A stretch of 54,126 bases of DNA, from positions 1 through 54,126 of the forward strand of contig JAOPWZ010000061.1 of NCBI GenBank assembly GCA_025965435.1. The letters run 5' to 3'. The notes beneath the pieces are model-generated. The model was not told the DNA's origin and made no database searches. It worked only from the letters and a program-made list of their open reading frames with translations. Below are positions 28,410 to 36,723 of this stretch, piece after piece. The position numbers were made by a program, and so were the translations under genes. The first letter of the stretch is position 1, and each line of letters begins with the position of its first letter. The stretch is from Aeromicrobium sp. (GTDB lineage Bacteria > Actinomycetota > Actinomycetes > Propionibacteriales > Nocardioidaceae).

Positions 28410-29246
28410 TCAGCCGCGCAGGGCGCTTCGGACCAGCTCGGCGACGATCTCAGGCTGTTCGAGCCCGGGTAGGTGAGCCACGCCGGCGAGGACCCGCGCC
28501 GGCCCCTGCCCGAGCCGTCTGGCCGTCTCCTCGTAGAACGGCAGGTCGGCCGGGATGTCGAGATCGCCCCACGCGCACAGCGCCGGCACCGACACCTCCC
28601 CGAGCCGCGCCCAGGCGTCGACGCCGGCATCCCCGGCGCCCTCCACCGCCCCGACTTCGAGGATCCGTCGATTCATCGCCTCGAACATCTCACGCGCCGC
28701 GCCGCCGACCCGTCCCTCAGGAGCGGCAGGTCCGTCGAGCCAGAGGTGCGCGAGCGCCGCAATCCTCGATTCCGTGTCGGCCGTCGGGTCCTCTGCACGT
28801 TCGATCAACGGTGCTGAGGCGGCGTCGAGCTCCCAGTCGAACGGTGTGTCCTCGTCGGTCATCCCCGACACTCCGGCCCCGATGAGCACGATCCCGGCGA
28901 TCCGTGAAGGATGCAGCAGGGCCGCGTCGAGGGCGAGCGCCCCACCCATCGAGTTCCCCACGAGCAACGCCTCACCGAACCCCACGCCGTCGAGCACCGC
29001 GAGGAGATCGTCGACGTGCGTGAAGGCAGACGGGTCATCCGCCGCGGGGGTCGCCCCGTACCCGCGGCGATCGTAGGCCACGATGTCGAGATCATCCGCG
29101 TCGAGCGACGCAGTGACGCCCGCCCAGGCTCGGCGGTCCGCGACGCCGGCGTGGAGCAGCACCACGGGCTGCCCGGCCCCGCGCCGCCGGGTCACGGCGA
29201 TCTCGGTCCCGTCGCCCGCAGGGACGGTGAGCTGCTGCGTGTCCAT
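28410..29246 (-). CDS. Alpha/beta hydrolase
   Basis: PVVLLHAGVADRRAW, VAYDRRGYGAT, LVGNSMGGALALDAAL, VAHLPGLEQPE. Confidence 0.87.
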   Translation of the reverse strand: MDTQQLTVPAGDGTEIAVTRRRGAGQPVVLLHAGVADRRAWAGVTASLDADDLDIVAYDRRGYGATPAADDPSAFTHVDDLLAVLDGVGFGEALLVGNSMGGALALDAALLHPSRIAGIVLIGAGVSGMTDEDTPFDWELDAASAPLIERAEDPTADTESRIAALAHLWLDGPAAPEGRVGGAAREMFEAMNRRILEVGAVEGAGDAGVDAWARLGEVSVPALCAWGDLDIPADLPFYEETARRLGQGPARVLAGVAHLPGLEQPEIVAELVRSALRG

Positions 29247-29337
29247 GGTCGCGAACCTAGCTGCAGGACGCCCGAAGCACGAGCGTGTGGCGGCATCGGA
29301 ACCCGCGTGGGGTCGGGGGCGCGGACCGGAACTGGCC

Positions 29338-29634
29338 CTAGGTCGCGGCCGTCCGGATGCGGACCTCGCGCTCCATGCGCTTCTCGTGACGCTCGCGCCC
29401 CTTGATCGCCTCGTGCTCGCGACTCTTCGGCGGCGCCTTGGTCACGAGCTCGTCGAGCAGACGACGAGTCGCGTCCGCGATCTCGTCGATCGCGTGATCG
29501 AAGGCCTCGGTGTTGGCCCGGGAGGGGTAGGTCGAACCGCTGACCTTCCGCACGAACTGCAGGGCGGCCTCGCGAACCTCGTCATCGGTGGTCGGCGGGT
29601 CGAAGTTGTGAAGTACCCGGATGTTTCGGCACAT
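29338..29634 (-). CDS. DUF2277 family protein
   Basis: MCRNIRVLHNFDPPTTDDEVREAALQFVRKVSG...SREHEAIKGRER is the family signature. Confidence 0.8.
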   Translation of the reverse strand: MCRNIRVLHNFDPPTTDDEVREAALQFVRKVSGSTYPSRANTEAFDHAIDEIADATRRLLDELVTKAPPKSREHEAIKGRERHEKRMEREVRIRTAAT

Positions 29635-29775
29635 ACAGGGACTCTAAGCCCTCCGGCCGCGGCCGAACAGGTGCAGATGCGGTGGAATGACGGTGCCCTG
29701 ACCAGGATGAAGGCTGCTGCACGACCTCGTGGTGAGATCCGCCGGCGTTCGGACTCTGGCGCCTAGCCTGAACAC

Positions 29776-30543
29776 ATGACCGTTCCCGGAGACGTGTTCG
29801 ACTACGACACCGAGCTTCGGCTGCACAACGAGCACCTCAGGGCGGCTGCCCGTGTCGGCCCTCGTGATCGGGTGCTCGACCTCGGCTGCGGGGCCGGGCT
29901 GACCACGCGCCAAGCGGCCAGGGCTGCCCCCGCCGGCAGCGCAACCGGCGTGGACCTCTCCGCACGCATGCTCGACCGTGCCCGGCAGCTCGCCGCCGAC
30001 GAAGGGCTGACCAATGTCACGTTCGAGCAGGCCGACGCCCAGACCCACCGCTTCCCACCGGAGCACTTCGACCTGTGCATCAGCAGGTTCGGGACGATGT
30101 TCTTCGCAGACCCAGGCGCGGCCTTCGACAACATCAGGGGTGCCCTCCGCCCCGGCGGACGCCTCGTCATGATCGTCTGGCAAGGGCCAGACCTCAACGA
30201 GTGGGTCGCCGCGATCCGCCAGCCCGGCGTCGCCATGGCACCTGCCGACGGCCCCGGCATGTTCTCGCTCGCCGACCCGGTCATCACCAGGGGCATCCTC
30301 ACCACGGCCGGCTACTCGAACATCACCTTCACCGAGGTGGATGAACCGGTCTACTACGGGGCAGACAGCGCCGCAGCTCTCGACGCCGTGCTCAGTCTTT
30401 GGGAGGACCAAGCCCTGGCAGATCTCGACACCGCAACGGCCGAGCGCGCACTGGCCCGGCTGCGCGACTATCTCGACGCCCACCGCAGCGACGGTGGGGT
30501 GCTCCTCGACTCCCGAGCCTGGATCGTCACGGCCCAGACCTGA
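29776..30543 (+). CDS. Class I SAM-dependent methyltransferase
   Basis: VLDLGCGAGLTTRQAARA, ATGVDLSARML, RFGTMFFADPGAAFDNIRGALRPGGRLVMIVW. Confidence 0.87.
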   Translation: MTVPGDVFDYDTELRLHNEHLRAAARVGPRDRVLDLGCGAGLTTRQAARAAPAGSATGVDLSARMLDRARQLAADEGLTNVTFEQADAQTHRFPPEHFDLCISRFGTMFFADPGAAFDNIRGALRPGGRLVMIVWQGPDLNEWVAAIRQPGVAMAPADGPGMFSLADPVITRGILTTAGYSNITFTEVDEPVYYGADSAAALDAVLSLWEDQALADLDTATAERALARLRDYLDAHRSDGGVLLDSRAWIVTAQT

Positions 30544-30588
30544 CACGGCTCTGTGGACACCGCCGCAGAGGAACTGGAGACTGAGGAG

Positions 30589-31016
30589 ATGTCCGACAGC
30601 ACCCGCAAGACTCAGCCGCACGAGGGTGACGTCGCCGCGTTCCTCTCCTCCGTCGAGGACGAGAGACGGCGCGCCGATGCGGAGGAGGTGCTCGGGCTGA
30701 TGCGCAGGGTGACGGGTGCCCGGCCGGTCATGTGGGCAGCGCGATTGTCGGCTTCGGCCGCCAGCGCTACACCACCGCCGACGGCAAGGAGCAGGAGTGG
30801 TTCGCAGTGGGCCTCTCGCCGCGGAAGGGCGCGCTGACGCTGTATGGCCTCACCTACGACGCCTCGAGTGCCGACCTGCTCGCGCGGCTCGGCCCGCACA
30901 CGACGGGGAAGGGGTGCTTGTACGTCAAGCGCCTCGACGCGGTTGATCACGAAGTGCTCGCGGACCTGATCGACCGCTCGTGGCGGACCAACCACCAGGA
31001 TCCACTCGAGGCCTAG
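30589..31016 (+). pseudogene. DUF1801 domain protein, frameshifted
   Basis: Frame A MSDSTRKTQPHEGDVAAFLSSVEDERRRADAEEVLGLMRRVTGARPVMW continues in another frame as GSAIVGFGRQRYTTADGKEQEWFAVGLSPRKGALTLYGL...KGCLYVKRLDAVDHEVLADLI. One G appears missing at GGG 30733-30735. Confidence 0.75.
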
Positions 31017-31030
31017 CCGGCACGATGCAG

Positions 31031-31963
31031 TCAGACCTTGAAGTCGACGTCCACCGCGGCTTCTGACGCCGCCCACAGGTCGTCGGCCAGGCTCTCGTCG
31101 CGGGCGACGCGGGTCATGCCGACGAGCTTGGGACGGCCGCGCATGCCGGCGAGGTTCGACGGCCCGGCGTACTCGCCGCCGGTCAGGGTCGGGTCGGTCG
31201 CGGCCATCAGGAGCGGCCAGGCTCCGTGGGCGGCGGACTGGCCGATGATCTTGCTGATCTGGTGCACGCCGATGCCCGGCAGCGACACCCCGCGCACCGA
31301 GGGTCCGGTCTTGGTCAGGTTGGTCGAGGCGTAGCCGGGGTGGGCGGCCACGCTGACGACCGAGCTGCCCGCGGCCTTGGCGCGCCGGTCGAGCTCGACC
31401 GCGAACACCAGGTTGGCGAGCTTGGACTCGGCGTACGACTGCCAGCGCCGGAAGCGGCGTGAGCTGCCCTCCGGGGTGAGGGAGGTGAGGTCGATGCCGC
31501 CGGCCGAGGCGTGGGCTGACGACGCGACGGTGACGACGCGTGCGCCGCTGGCGTCGAGCAGCGGCCACAGGCCGGCCGTCCACGCGAAGTGGCCCAGGTG
31601 GTTGGTGCCGATCTGCAGCTCGAAGCCGTCCTTGGTCTCGGCCTTGGGGGTCAGCATGATGCCGGCGTTGTTGATCAGGATGTCGATCCGGTCGTAGGCC
31701 GCCGCGACCTCGTTGGCCGCCCGCTTGGCGTCGGCGAGATCGGCCAGGTCCAAGGAGATGACCTCGACGACAGCGCCGGGCGTGTCCTGGGCGATCCGCG
31801 CCACGGCACCGTCGGCCTTCGCGCTGTCGCGGGCCGTCACCACGAGCTGCGCGCCCTTGCGGGCGAGGCCGATCGCGGTGTGGAGGCCGAGGCCGCCGGT
31901 CACGCCGGTGATGACCGCACGCTTGCCGGTCAGGTCGGGGATGTCATCGGTGCGCCAGGTCAT
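31031..31963 (-). CDS. Short-chain dehydrogenase/reductase (retinol-dehydrogenase-like)
   Basis: AVITGVTGGLGLHTAIGLARKG, ILINNAGIM, YAESKLAN active-site motif. Confidence 0.88.
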   Translation of the reverse strand: MTWRTDDIPDLTGKRAVITGVTGGLGLHTAIGLARKGAQLVVTARDSAKADGAVARIAQDTPGAVVEVISLDLADLADAKRAANEVAAAYDRIDILINNAGIMLTPKAETKDGFELQIGTNHLGHFAWTAGLWPLLDASGARVVTVASSAHASAGGIDLTSLTPEGSSRRFRRWQSYAESKLANLVFAVELDRRAKAAGSSVVSVAAHPGYASTNLTKTGPSVRGVSLPGIGVHQISKIIGQSAAHGAWPLLMAATDPTLTGGEYAGPSNLAGMRGRPKLVGMTRVARDESLADDLWAASEAAVDVDFKV

Positions 31964-31987
31964 GCGGTCACGCTAACGGTGATCGGG

Positions 31988-32524
31988 TCAGGCTGCAGGC
32001 GTCTTGAGCCGCGTCTGCATCCTGGCCTGGCGACGGCACCAGAAGATCCATCCGGCCAGCACCACCGCGGCGCTGACGCCCAGATAGGCGATGCCGCGGC
32101 CGTTGTTGACCCGCGACCCGTAGCCCGTGACCGTCGCGTACCCGTACGACGCGTTGTCGATGCGCTTGTCCTTCGGGGTGCAGACGATCCGGAGGCCGTC
32201 GCGACCGTCCTCGAGCAGGGCGATCAGGTGCCAGCGGGTGCCGTCGCCCTGGGCGATGACGTCGACACCCTTGTCGGGGATCACGACCCGGCCCTTGTCG
32301 TCGGCGCCGTAGCGTCCGCGGCACAGGATCCCGCGCTCGGTCTGAACGATGTCGGTGTAGACCGCCAACGTGGCGCTCTTCGCGTCGACCCGCTCGGTGA
32401 TGGGCGTGACGACGGCGTCACGGACGGGGTCGAAGGCGCTGGCGGCGACCGCCGTGCCGGCCATCGCACTGCCGATCGCGAGCAGGAACGCCGCGAGATA
32501 CCACAGCGGGTTGGTGAGTCTCAC
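31988..32524 (-). CDS. Hypothetical membrane protein (two TM)
   Basis: TM segments LWYLAAFLLAIGSAMAGTAVAAS and GIAYLGVSAAVVLAGWIFWCRR; GTG start. Confidence 0.65.
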   Translation of the reverse strand: MRLTNPLWYLAAFLLAIGSAMAGTAVAASAFDPVRDAVVTPITERVDAKSATLAVYTDIVQTERGILCRGRYGADDKGRVVIPDKGVDVIAQGDGTRWHLIALLEDGRDGLRIVCTPKDKRIDNASYGYATVTGYGSRVNNGRGIAYLGVSAAVVLAGWIFWCRRQARMQTRLKTPAA

Positions 32525-32584
32525 CGGCTAACTTTCCCACATGCACCGGCACGGTCCGCGGCTGCAACGCGGGGGCCGGCCGGC

Positions 32585-32698
32585 TCAGAGTGGCGTGATC
32601 GGCTCGTCGGAGCCGGTGCCCTCCGGAATGGGGTCGTTGACGCCCGGCTTGGCCTCGGTGTCGGGCTCGGGCTGGGGCTCGTGGATGGGCTCGCTCAT
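32585..32698 (-). CDS. Small acidic/Pro-rich 37-aa protein MSEPIHEPQPEPDTEAKPGVNDPIPEGTGSDEPITPL
   Basis: ATG preceded by GAGAGGAACCACC RBS; divergent from the downstream gene; does not resemble an antisense artefact. Confidence 0.5.
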   Translation of the reverse strand: MSEPIHEPQPEPDTEAKPGVNDPIPEGTGSDEPITPL

Positions 32699-32741
32699 GG
32701 TGGTTCCTCTCGGTCGACCACGGAGGTACCCGGCCGCGGCC

Positions 32742-32760
32742 GGCTCACACAGCGTGAGCC
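32742..32760. promoter_or_regulatory. Candidate operator GGCTCAC-ACAGC-GTGAGCC
   Basis: Perfect 7-bp inverted repeat between divergent genes, adjoining the palindrome CCGGCCGCGGCCGG (32730-32743). Confidence 0.35.
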
Positions 32761-32785
32761 CGCAGCCACTGGGTACGGCTGTCCC

Positions 32786-33280
32786 ATGACTGACACCACA
32801 CCTGACCAGGACGCCGCCAAGCTCGTCGAGCTCACGAAGGACTCCCGCTTCGTCATGATGACCACCACTGACGCCGACGGGCACCTGGTGAGCCGGCCGA
32901 TGGCACGCCAAGAGGTCGATCTGGACGCCGACCTGTGGTTCATCGCCACGCGCGACTCCCGCAAGGTCGCGCACATCCGCGCCAACCCCGTCGTCGGGGT
33001 GACGGTCACGAGCCAGAGCTCGTGGGTCTCGATCTCCGGCCGGGCCGAGGTCGTGGACGACACCGCGAAGCTCAAGGGGCTGTGGAACACCTTCGCCGAG
33101 GCATGGCTCCCCGAGGGCCCCGAAGATCCCAACGCGATCCTCATCCACGTCGACGCCGAGACCGCGGAGTACTGGGACTCACCCGGTGGCCGGGTCGCGA
33201 GCCTGCTGAGCCTGGCGAAGTCCAAGGTCACGGGCCAGCCGTACGACGGTGGCGACCACGCCACGATCACCAACCTGTAG
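32786..33280 (+). CDS. Pyridoxamine 5'-phosphate oxidase family / general-stress FMN-binding protein
   Basis: LTKDSRFVMMTTTDADGHLVSRPM, DADLWFIATRDSRKVAHIRANPVVGVT. Confidence 0.85.
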   Translation: MTDTTPDQDAAKLVELTKDSRFVMMTTTDADGHLVSRPMARQEVDLDADLWFIATRDSRKVAHIRANPVVGVTVTSQSSWVSISGRAEVVDDTAKLKGLWNTFAEAWLPEGPEDPNAILIHVDAETAEYWDSPGGRVASLLSLAKSKVTGQPYDGGDHATITNL

Positions 33281-33354
33281 GCATGACCGGGGAGATCGAC
33301 CACCGGGCCCACCCCGAGGCGTATCGGGTGGGTCGGGGCGAGCGGTCAGAACGC

Positions 33355-33485
33355 TGCGGGGACGGACGATGAGGGGTTGCGGTTGCTGCAGCTACCGGAT
33401 TCCCTCATCCTCCGTCAGGCCGGGGACAGGGAATGAGGGTTCCGGGTAGCTGGCGCTACCCGAAACCCTCATCGTGTGTCCCCGA
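33355..33485. mobile_element. MITE-like palindromic element with flanking 12-bp direct repeat
   Basis: Four alternating ~30-bp half-sites of consensus CGGGGAC-N4-RATGAGGGTT-N-CGGGTAGC (33357-33386 +, 33391-33419 -, 33421-33450 +, 33455-33484 -). Bounded by perfect CGGTCAGAACGC at 33343-33354 and 33486-33497. Confidence 0.7.
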
Positions 33486-33488
33486 CGG

Positions 33489-35351
33489 TCAGAACGCGGC
33501 TTCGTCGAGCTCCATGATCGAGCCGTCGATGTTCTCGGCGATGGCCCGCTCGCCGGCGAGCAGCGGCAGGACGTTGCGGGCGAAGAACGAGGCCGCGGCG
33601 ACCTTGCCCTCGTAGAACGTCTTGTCGGCGGCCGAGACGTCGGAGCCGAGCTTCGCGAGCGCCACCTCGGCGCCGCGCAGCAGCAGCCAGCCGACCACGA
33701 GGTCACCGAGGACGTACACGAGGCGGGTCGTGTTGAGGCCCACCTTGTAGATGTTCGCGATGTCGCCCTTCTCGTCGGCCGGGTTGGCCGACATGAGGTC
33801 GGCGAAGGCCGCGCCGATGATGGCCTGCGCGTCCTCCAGCCCCTTCGCGAGCAGCTCACGCTCGACCTTGAGGCGACCGTTGCCGGCCTCGCTCTTCACG
33901 AACCCCTCGATCTCGGCCGCCAGGTGACCGAGCGCCTGACCCTTGTTCTTCACGATCTTGCGGAAGAACAGGTCCTGCCCCTGGATCGCGGTGGTGCCCT
34001 CGTACAGCGTGTCGATCTTGGCGTCGCGGACGTACTGCTCGATCGGGTAGTCCTGCAGGAAGCCCGATCCGCCGTACGTCTGCAGCGACTCGGTGCCCAG
34101 CAGGGTCCACGAGCGCTCCGAGCCGTAGCCCTTGACGAGCGGCAGCAGCAGGTCGTTGATGGCCTCCGCCAGCGAGGCGTCCTCGCCGGAAGCCTCCTTC
34201 ATCATGACTTCGTCCTGCCACGTGGCGGCGTAGATCATGAGCGAGCGCAGACCCTCGGCGAACGACTTCTGCGTCAGCAGCGAGCGGCGGACGTCGGGGT
34301 GGTGCGTGATCGTGACGCGCGGGGCGGTCTTGTCGGACGACCGCGTGAGATCGGCGCCCTGCACCCGCTCCTTGGCGTAGTCGAGGGCGTTGAGGTAACC
34401 GGTCGACAGCGTCGCGATGGCCTTGGCGCCGACCATCATGCGGGCGTTCTCGATGACACGGAACATCTGGTTGATGCCGTCGTGCACCTCGCCGAGCAGC
34501 CAGCCCTGCGCGGGCGCGCCGTCGCCGAAGGTGACCTCGCACGTCGTGGACACCTTGATGCCCATCTTCTTCTCGACGTTCGTGACGTAGGCGCCGTTGC
34601 GCTCACCGTTGAGCTCGCCGGTCTCGTGGTCGAAGTGGAACTTCGGGACGAGGAAGAGGCTCAGGCCCTTGGTGCCCGGGCCGCCCACGCCCTCGACGCC
34701 CTGGGGACGCGCGAGGACCATGTGCAGGATGTTCTCGGCCATGTCGTGCTCGGCGGAGGTGATGAAGCGCTTGACGCCCTCGATGTTCCACGAGCCGTCC
34801 TCGTTGGGGAACGCCTTGGTACGGCCGGCGCCGACGTCGGAGCCCGCGTCGGGCTCGGTCAGCACCATCGTGGCGCCCCACTGGCGGTCGATGATGTGCT
34901 GGGCGATGCGCTTGTCGCGGTCGTTGCCGTTCTCCCACACGATGCGGGCGAAGCCGGGGCCGCAGGCGTACATCCACACGGCGGGGTTGGCGCCCAGGAT
35001 GAACTCGGCGCTCGACCAGATGAGGGACGCCGGGCCGCGCTGGCCGCCGAGCTCCTCGGGGATCTGGATGCGCCACCACTCGGCGTCCATCCAGGCCTGG
35101 TACGACTTGGCGAAGGCGGGGTTCATCGTGACGGTCTTGGCCGCGGGGTCGTAGACCGGCGGGTTGCGGTCGGCGTCCTCGAACGACTCGGCGATGGCGC
35201 CGGTCGCGAGACGCTCGATCTCGCCGATGATGCTCTTCGCGGTATCGGTGTCGATCTCCTCGAAGGGGCCCTGACCGTAGACGCTGCCGCGGTCGAACAG
35301 CTCGAAGAGGTTGAACTCGACGTCGCGCAGGTTGCTCTTGTAATGGCTCAT
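33489..35351 (-). CDS. Acyl-CoA dehydrogenase (long, FadE5-like)
   Basis: [106 protein letters not shown]. Confidence 0.9.
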   Translation of the reverse strand: MSHYKSNLRDVEFNLFELFDRGSVYGQGPFEEIDTDTAKSIIGEIERLATGAIAESFEDADRNPPVYDPAAKTVTMNPAFAKSYQAWMDAEWWRIQIPEELGGQRGPASLIWSSAEFILGANPAVWMYACGPGFARIVWENGNDRDKRIAQHIIDRQWGATMVLTEPDAGSDVGAGRTKAFPNEDGSWNIEGVKRFITSAEHDMAENILHMVLARPQGVEGVGGPGTKGLSLFLVPKFHFDHETGELNGERNGAYVTNVEKKMGIKVSTTCEVTFGDGAPAQGWLLGEVHDGINQMFRVIENARMMVGAKAIATLSTGYLNALDYAKERVQGADLTRSSDKTAPRVTITHHPDVRRSLLTQKSFAEGLRSLMIYAATWQDEVMMKEASGEDASLAEAINDLLLPLVKGYGSERSWTLLGTESLQTYGGSGFLQDYPIEQYVRDAKIDTLYEGTTAIQGQDLFFRKIVKNKGQALGHLAAEIEGFVKSEAGNGRLKVERELLAKGLEDAQAIIGAAFADLMSANPADEKGDIANIYKVGLNTTRLVYVLGDLVVGWLLLRGAEVALAKLGSDVSAADKTFYEGKVAAASFFARNVLPLLAGERAIAENIDGSIMELDEAAF

Positions 35352-35378
35352 GCCAGCATTCCTTCGGGGGGTGTGCTT

Positions 35379-35394
35379 GCTACTGGTTAGTAAC
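35379..35394. promoter_or_regulatory. Candidate TetR-type operator GCTACT-GGTT-AGTAAC
   Basis: Near-perfect inverted repeat (5/6 arm match) 28 nt upstream of the acyl-CoA dehydrogenase start. Confidence 0.4.
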
Positions 35395-35458
35395 ATGAGT
35401 ATCCACGCCCGACCCAAGCAATGACAAGTCGGTCCCCCTCAAAGGGGTGTAGGCCCGG

Positions 35459-36067
35459 TCACACCACGTCTCGGCGGGCGGAGTCGAACCAGCGCGCGAG
35501 CTGCCCGAGTCCGTCGAGGACGATGCCTGCGCCGGCGGCGGTCAGCTCATCGGCCGTGCACGGGCCCGTGGCCACGCCGACACCGAAGGCGCCCGACGAC
35601 TGCGCGGCCTCCATGTCGTGGATGTGGTCGCCGACGTAGGTCGCCGCACCCTCGGCGCGCAGCACGTCGGCCTTGCCCTCGCGCCACGCCTGCCCGAAGA
35701 CCTCGTCGACCTTGATGCCCAGCCGCTCGAGGTGCAGGACCGCGTTGGGGCCGTGCTTGGCGGTGATGACGATGGTGCGACCGCGCGAGCGAGCCGCCTC
35801 GACCGCCTCGTGGGCGCCGGGCAGCGCCTGGACGAGATCGAGCGCGATGGTCGGGTAGAGCTCGCGGTACCGGTCGGCCCAGTGCCGCACGTCCGCCTCG
35901 GGCAGCCAGTTGGCCAGCTCCCACTCCAGGGGCGGACCGAGCCTCGACACGACGAGCCCGGTGTCGATCGCCGCACCCGACTCGGCCACGATCTGGTCGT
36001 ACACCGCCTTGATGCCGGGTCGGGAGTCGATGAGGGTCATGTCGAGGTCGAAGCCGGTGGTCGTCAC
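35459..36067 (-). CDS. HAD family hydrolase (phosphoglycolate-phosphatase-like)
   Basis: GFDLDMTLIDSRPG, TIVITAKHG, TYVGDHIHDMEAAQSSGAFGVGVATG. Confidence 0.85.
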   Translation of the reverse strand: MTTTGFDLDMTLIDSRPGIKAVYDQIVAESGAAIDTGLVVSRLGPPLEWELANWLPEADVRHWADRYRELYPTIALDLVQALPGAHEAVEAARSRGRTIVITAKHGPNAVLHLERLGIKVDEVFGQAWREGKADVLRAEGAATYVGDHIHDMEAAQSSGAFGVGVATGPCTADELTAAGAGIVLDGLGQLARWFDSARRDVV

Positions 36068-36123
36068 GCCTCGACGCTACCGGGGAGCTCGGCACATGGT
36101 CTGCAGCGTCGACGGCACCACCG

Positions 36124-36723
36124 TCAGCTCTTCTCGTCGAAGGCCGCCTGGTTCTCCTCGGCGCTGCGGGCGATCTTCTCCGCGAGGTCGACCCGAGCGT
36201 CGTGGGTCGAGTCGGACCACTTGTAGATCGTGACCCGGATGACGTGCTCATCGGTGACGACGTTGAGGCTGCTACCGGGGTTGTACATGCCCGAGGTGTG
36301 GTCACGGGCGTACCCGTACCAGGACTCGTCCTCGTATCCCACGGGGACTCCGGCCTTTTCCGCCTCGCCCTTCAGGGTGGTCCGCCACCTCTCCGGGTCG
36401 CCGTTGACGTCACCGAGTCGCACCTGGATGACGGGCTGGCGGGCGTCGGCAGCCGTGATGCTGCAGTGCGAGACGCCCGTCTTGCGGGCCTCGCGCGAGA
36501 CGGCACCGGGGCCGGTGGTCTTGACCTCTCCTTCGCCGACGATCTCGGCCACCAGGGCGGGATCGACGAGCTGGCACACGGCGCCGTTCGTCGGGGTGTC
36601 GTTGCTCATGGGTTCTTCCTTTCCTCCGCACGCAGCCAGCGTGGAGACGACGAGAGCGACGGCGCACCAAGCACCGGCACGGGTCGAGCGACGGGGGTTA
36701 CCGCTGGTCCGCACGCGCGTCAT
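36124..36723 (-). CDS. Lipoprotein (DUF3558-like)
   Basis: Lipobox LAAC; single Cys-containing domain VCQLVDPALVAEIVGEGEV...HCSITA; ATGA overlap with the upstream large gene. Confidence 0.6.
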   Translation of the reverse strand: MTRVRTSGNPRRSTRAGAWCAVALVVSTLAACGGKEEPMSNDTPTNGAVCQLVDPALVAEIVGEGEVKTTGPGAVSREARKTGVSHCSITAADARQPVIQVRLGDVNGDPERWRTTLKGEAEKAGVPVGYEDESWYGYARDHTSGMYNPGSSLNVVTDEHVIRVTIYKWSDSTHDARVDLAEKIARSAEENQAAFDEKS

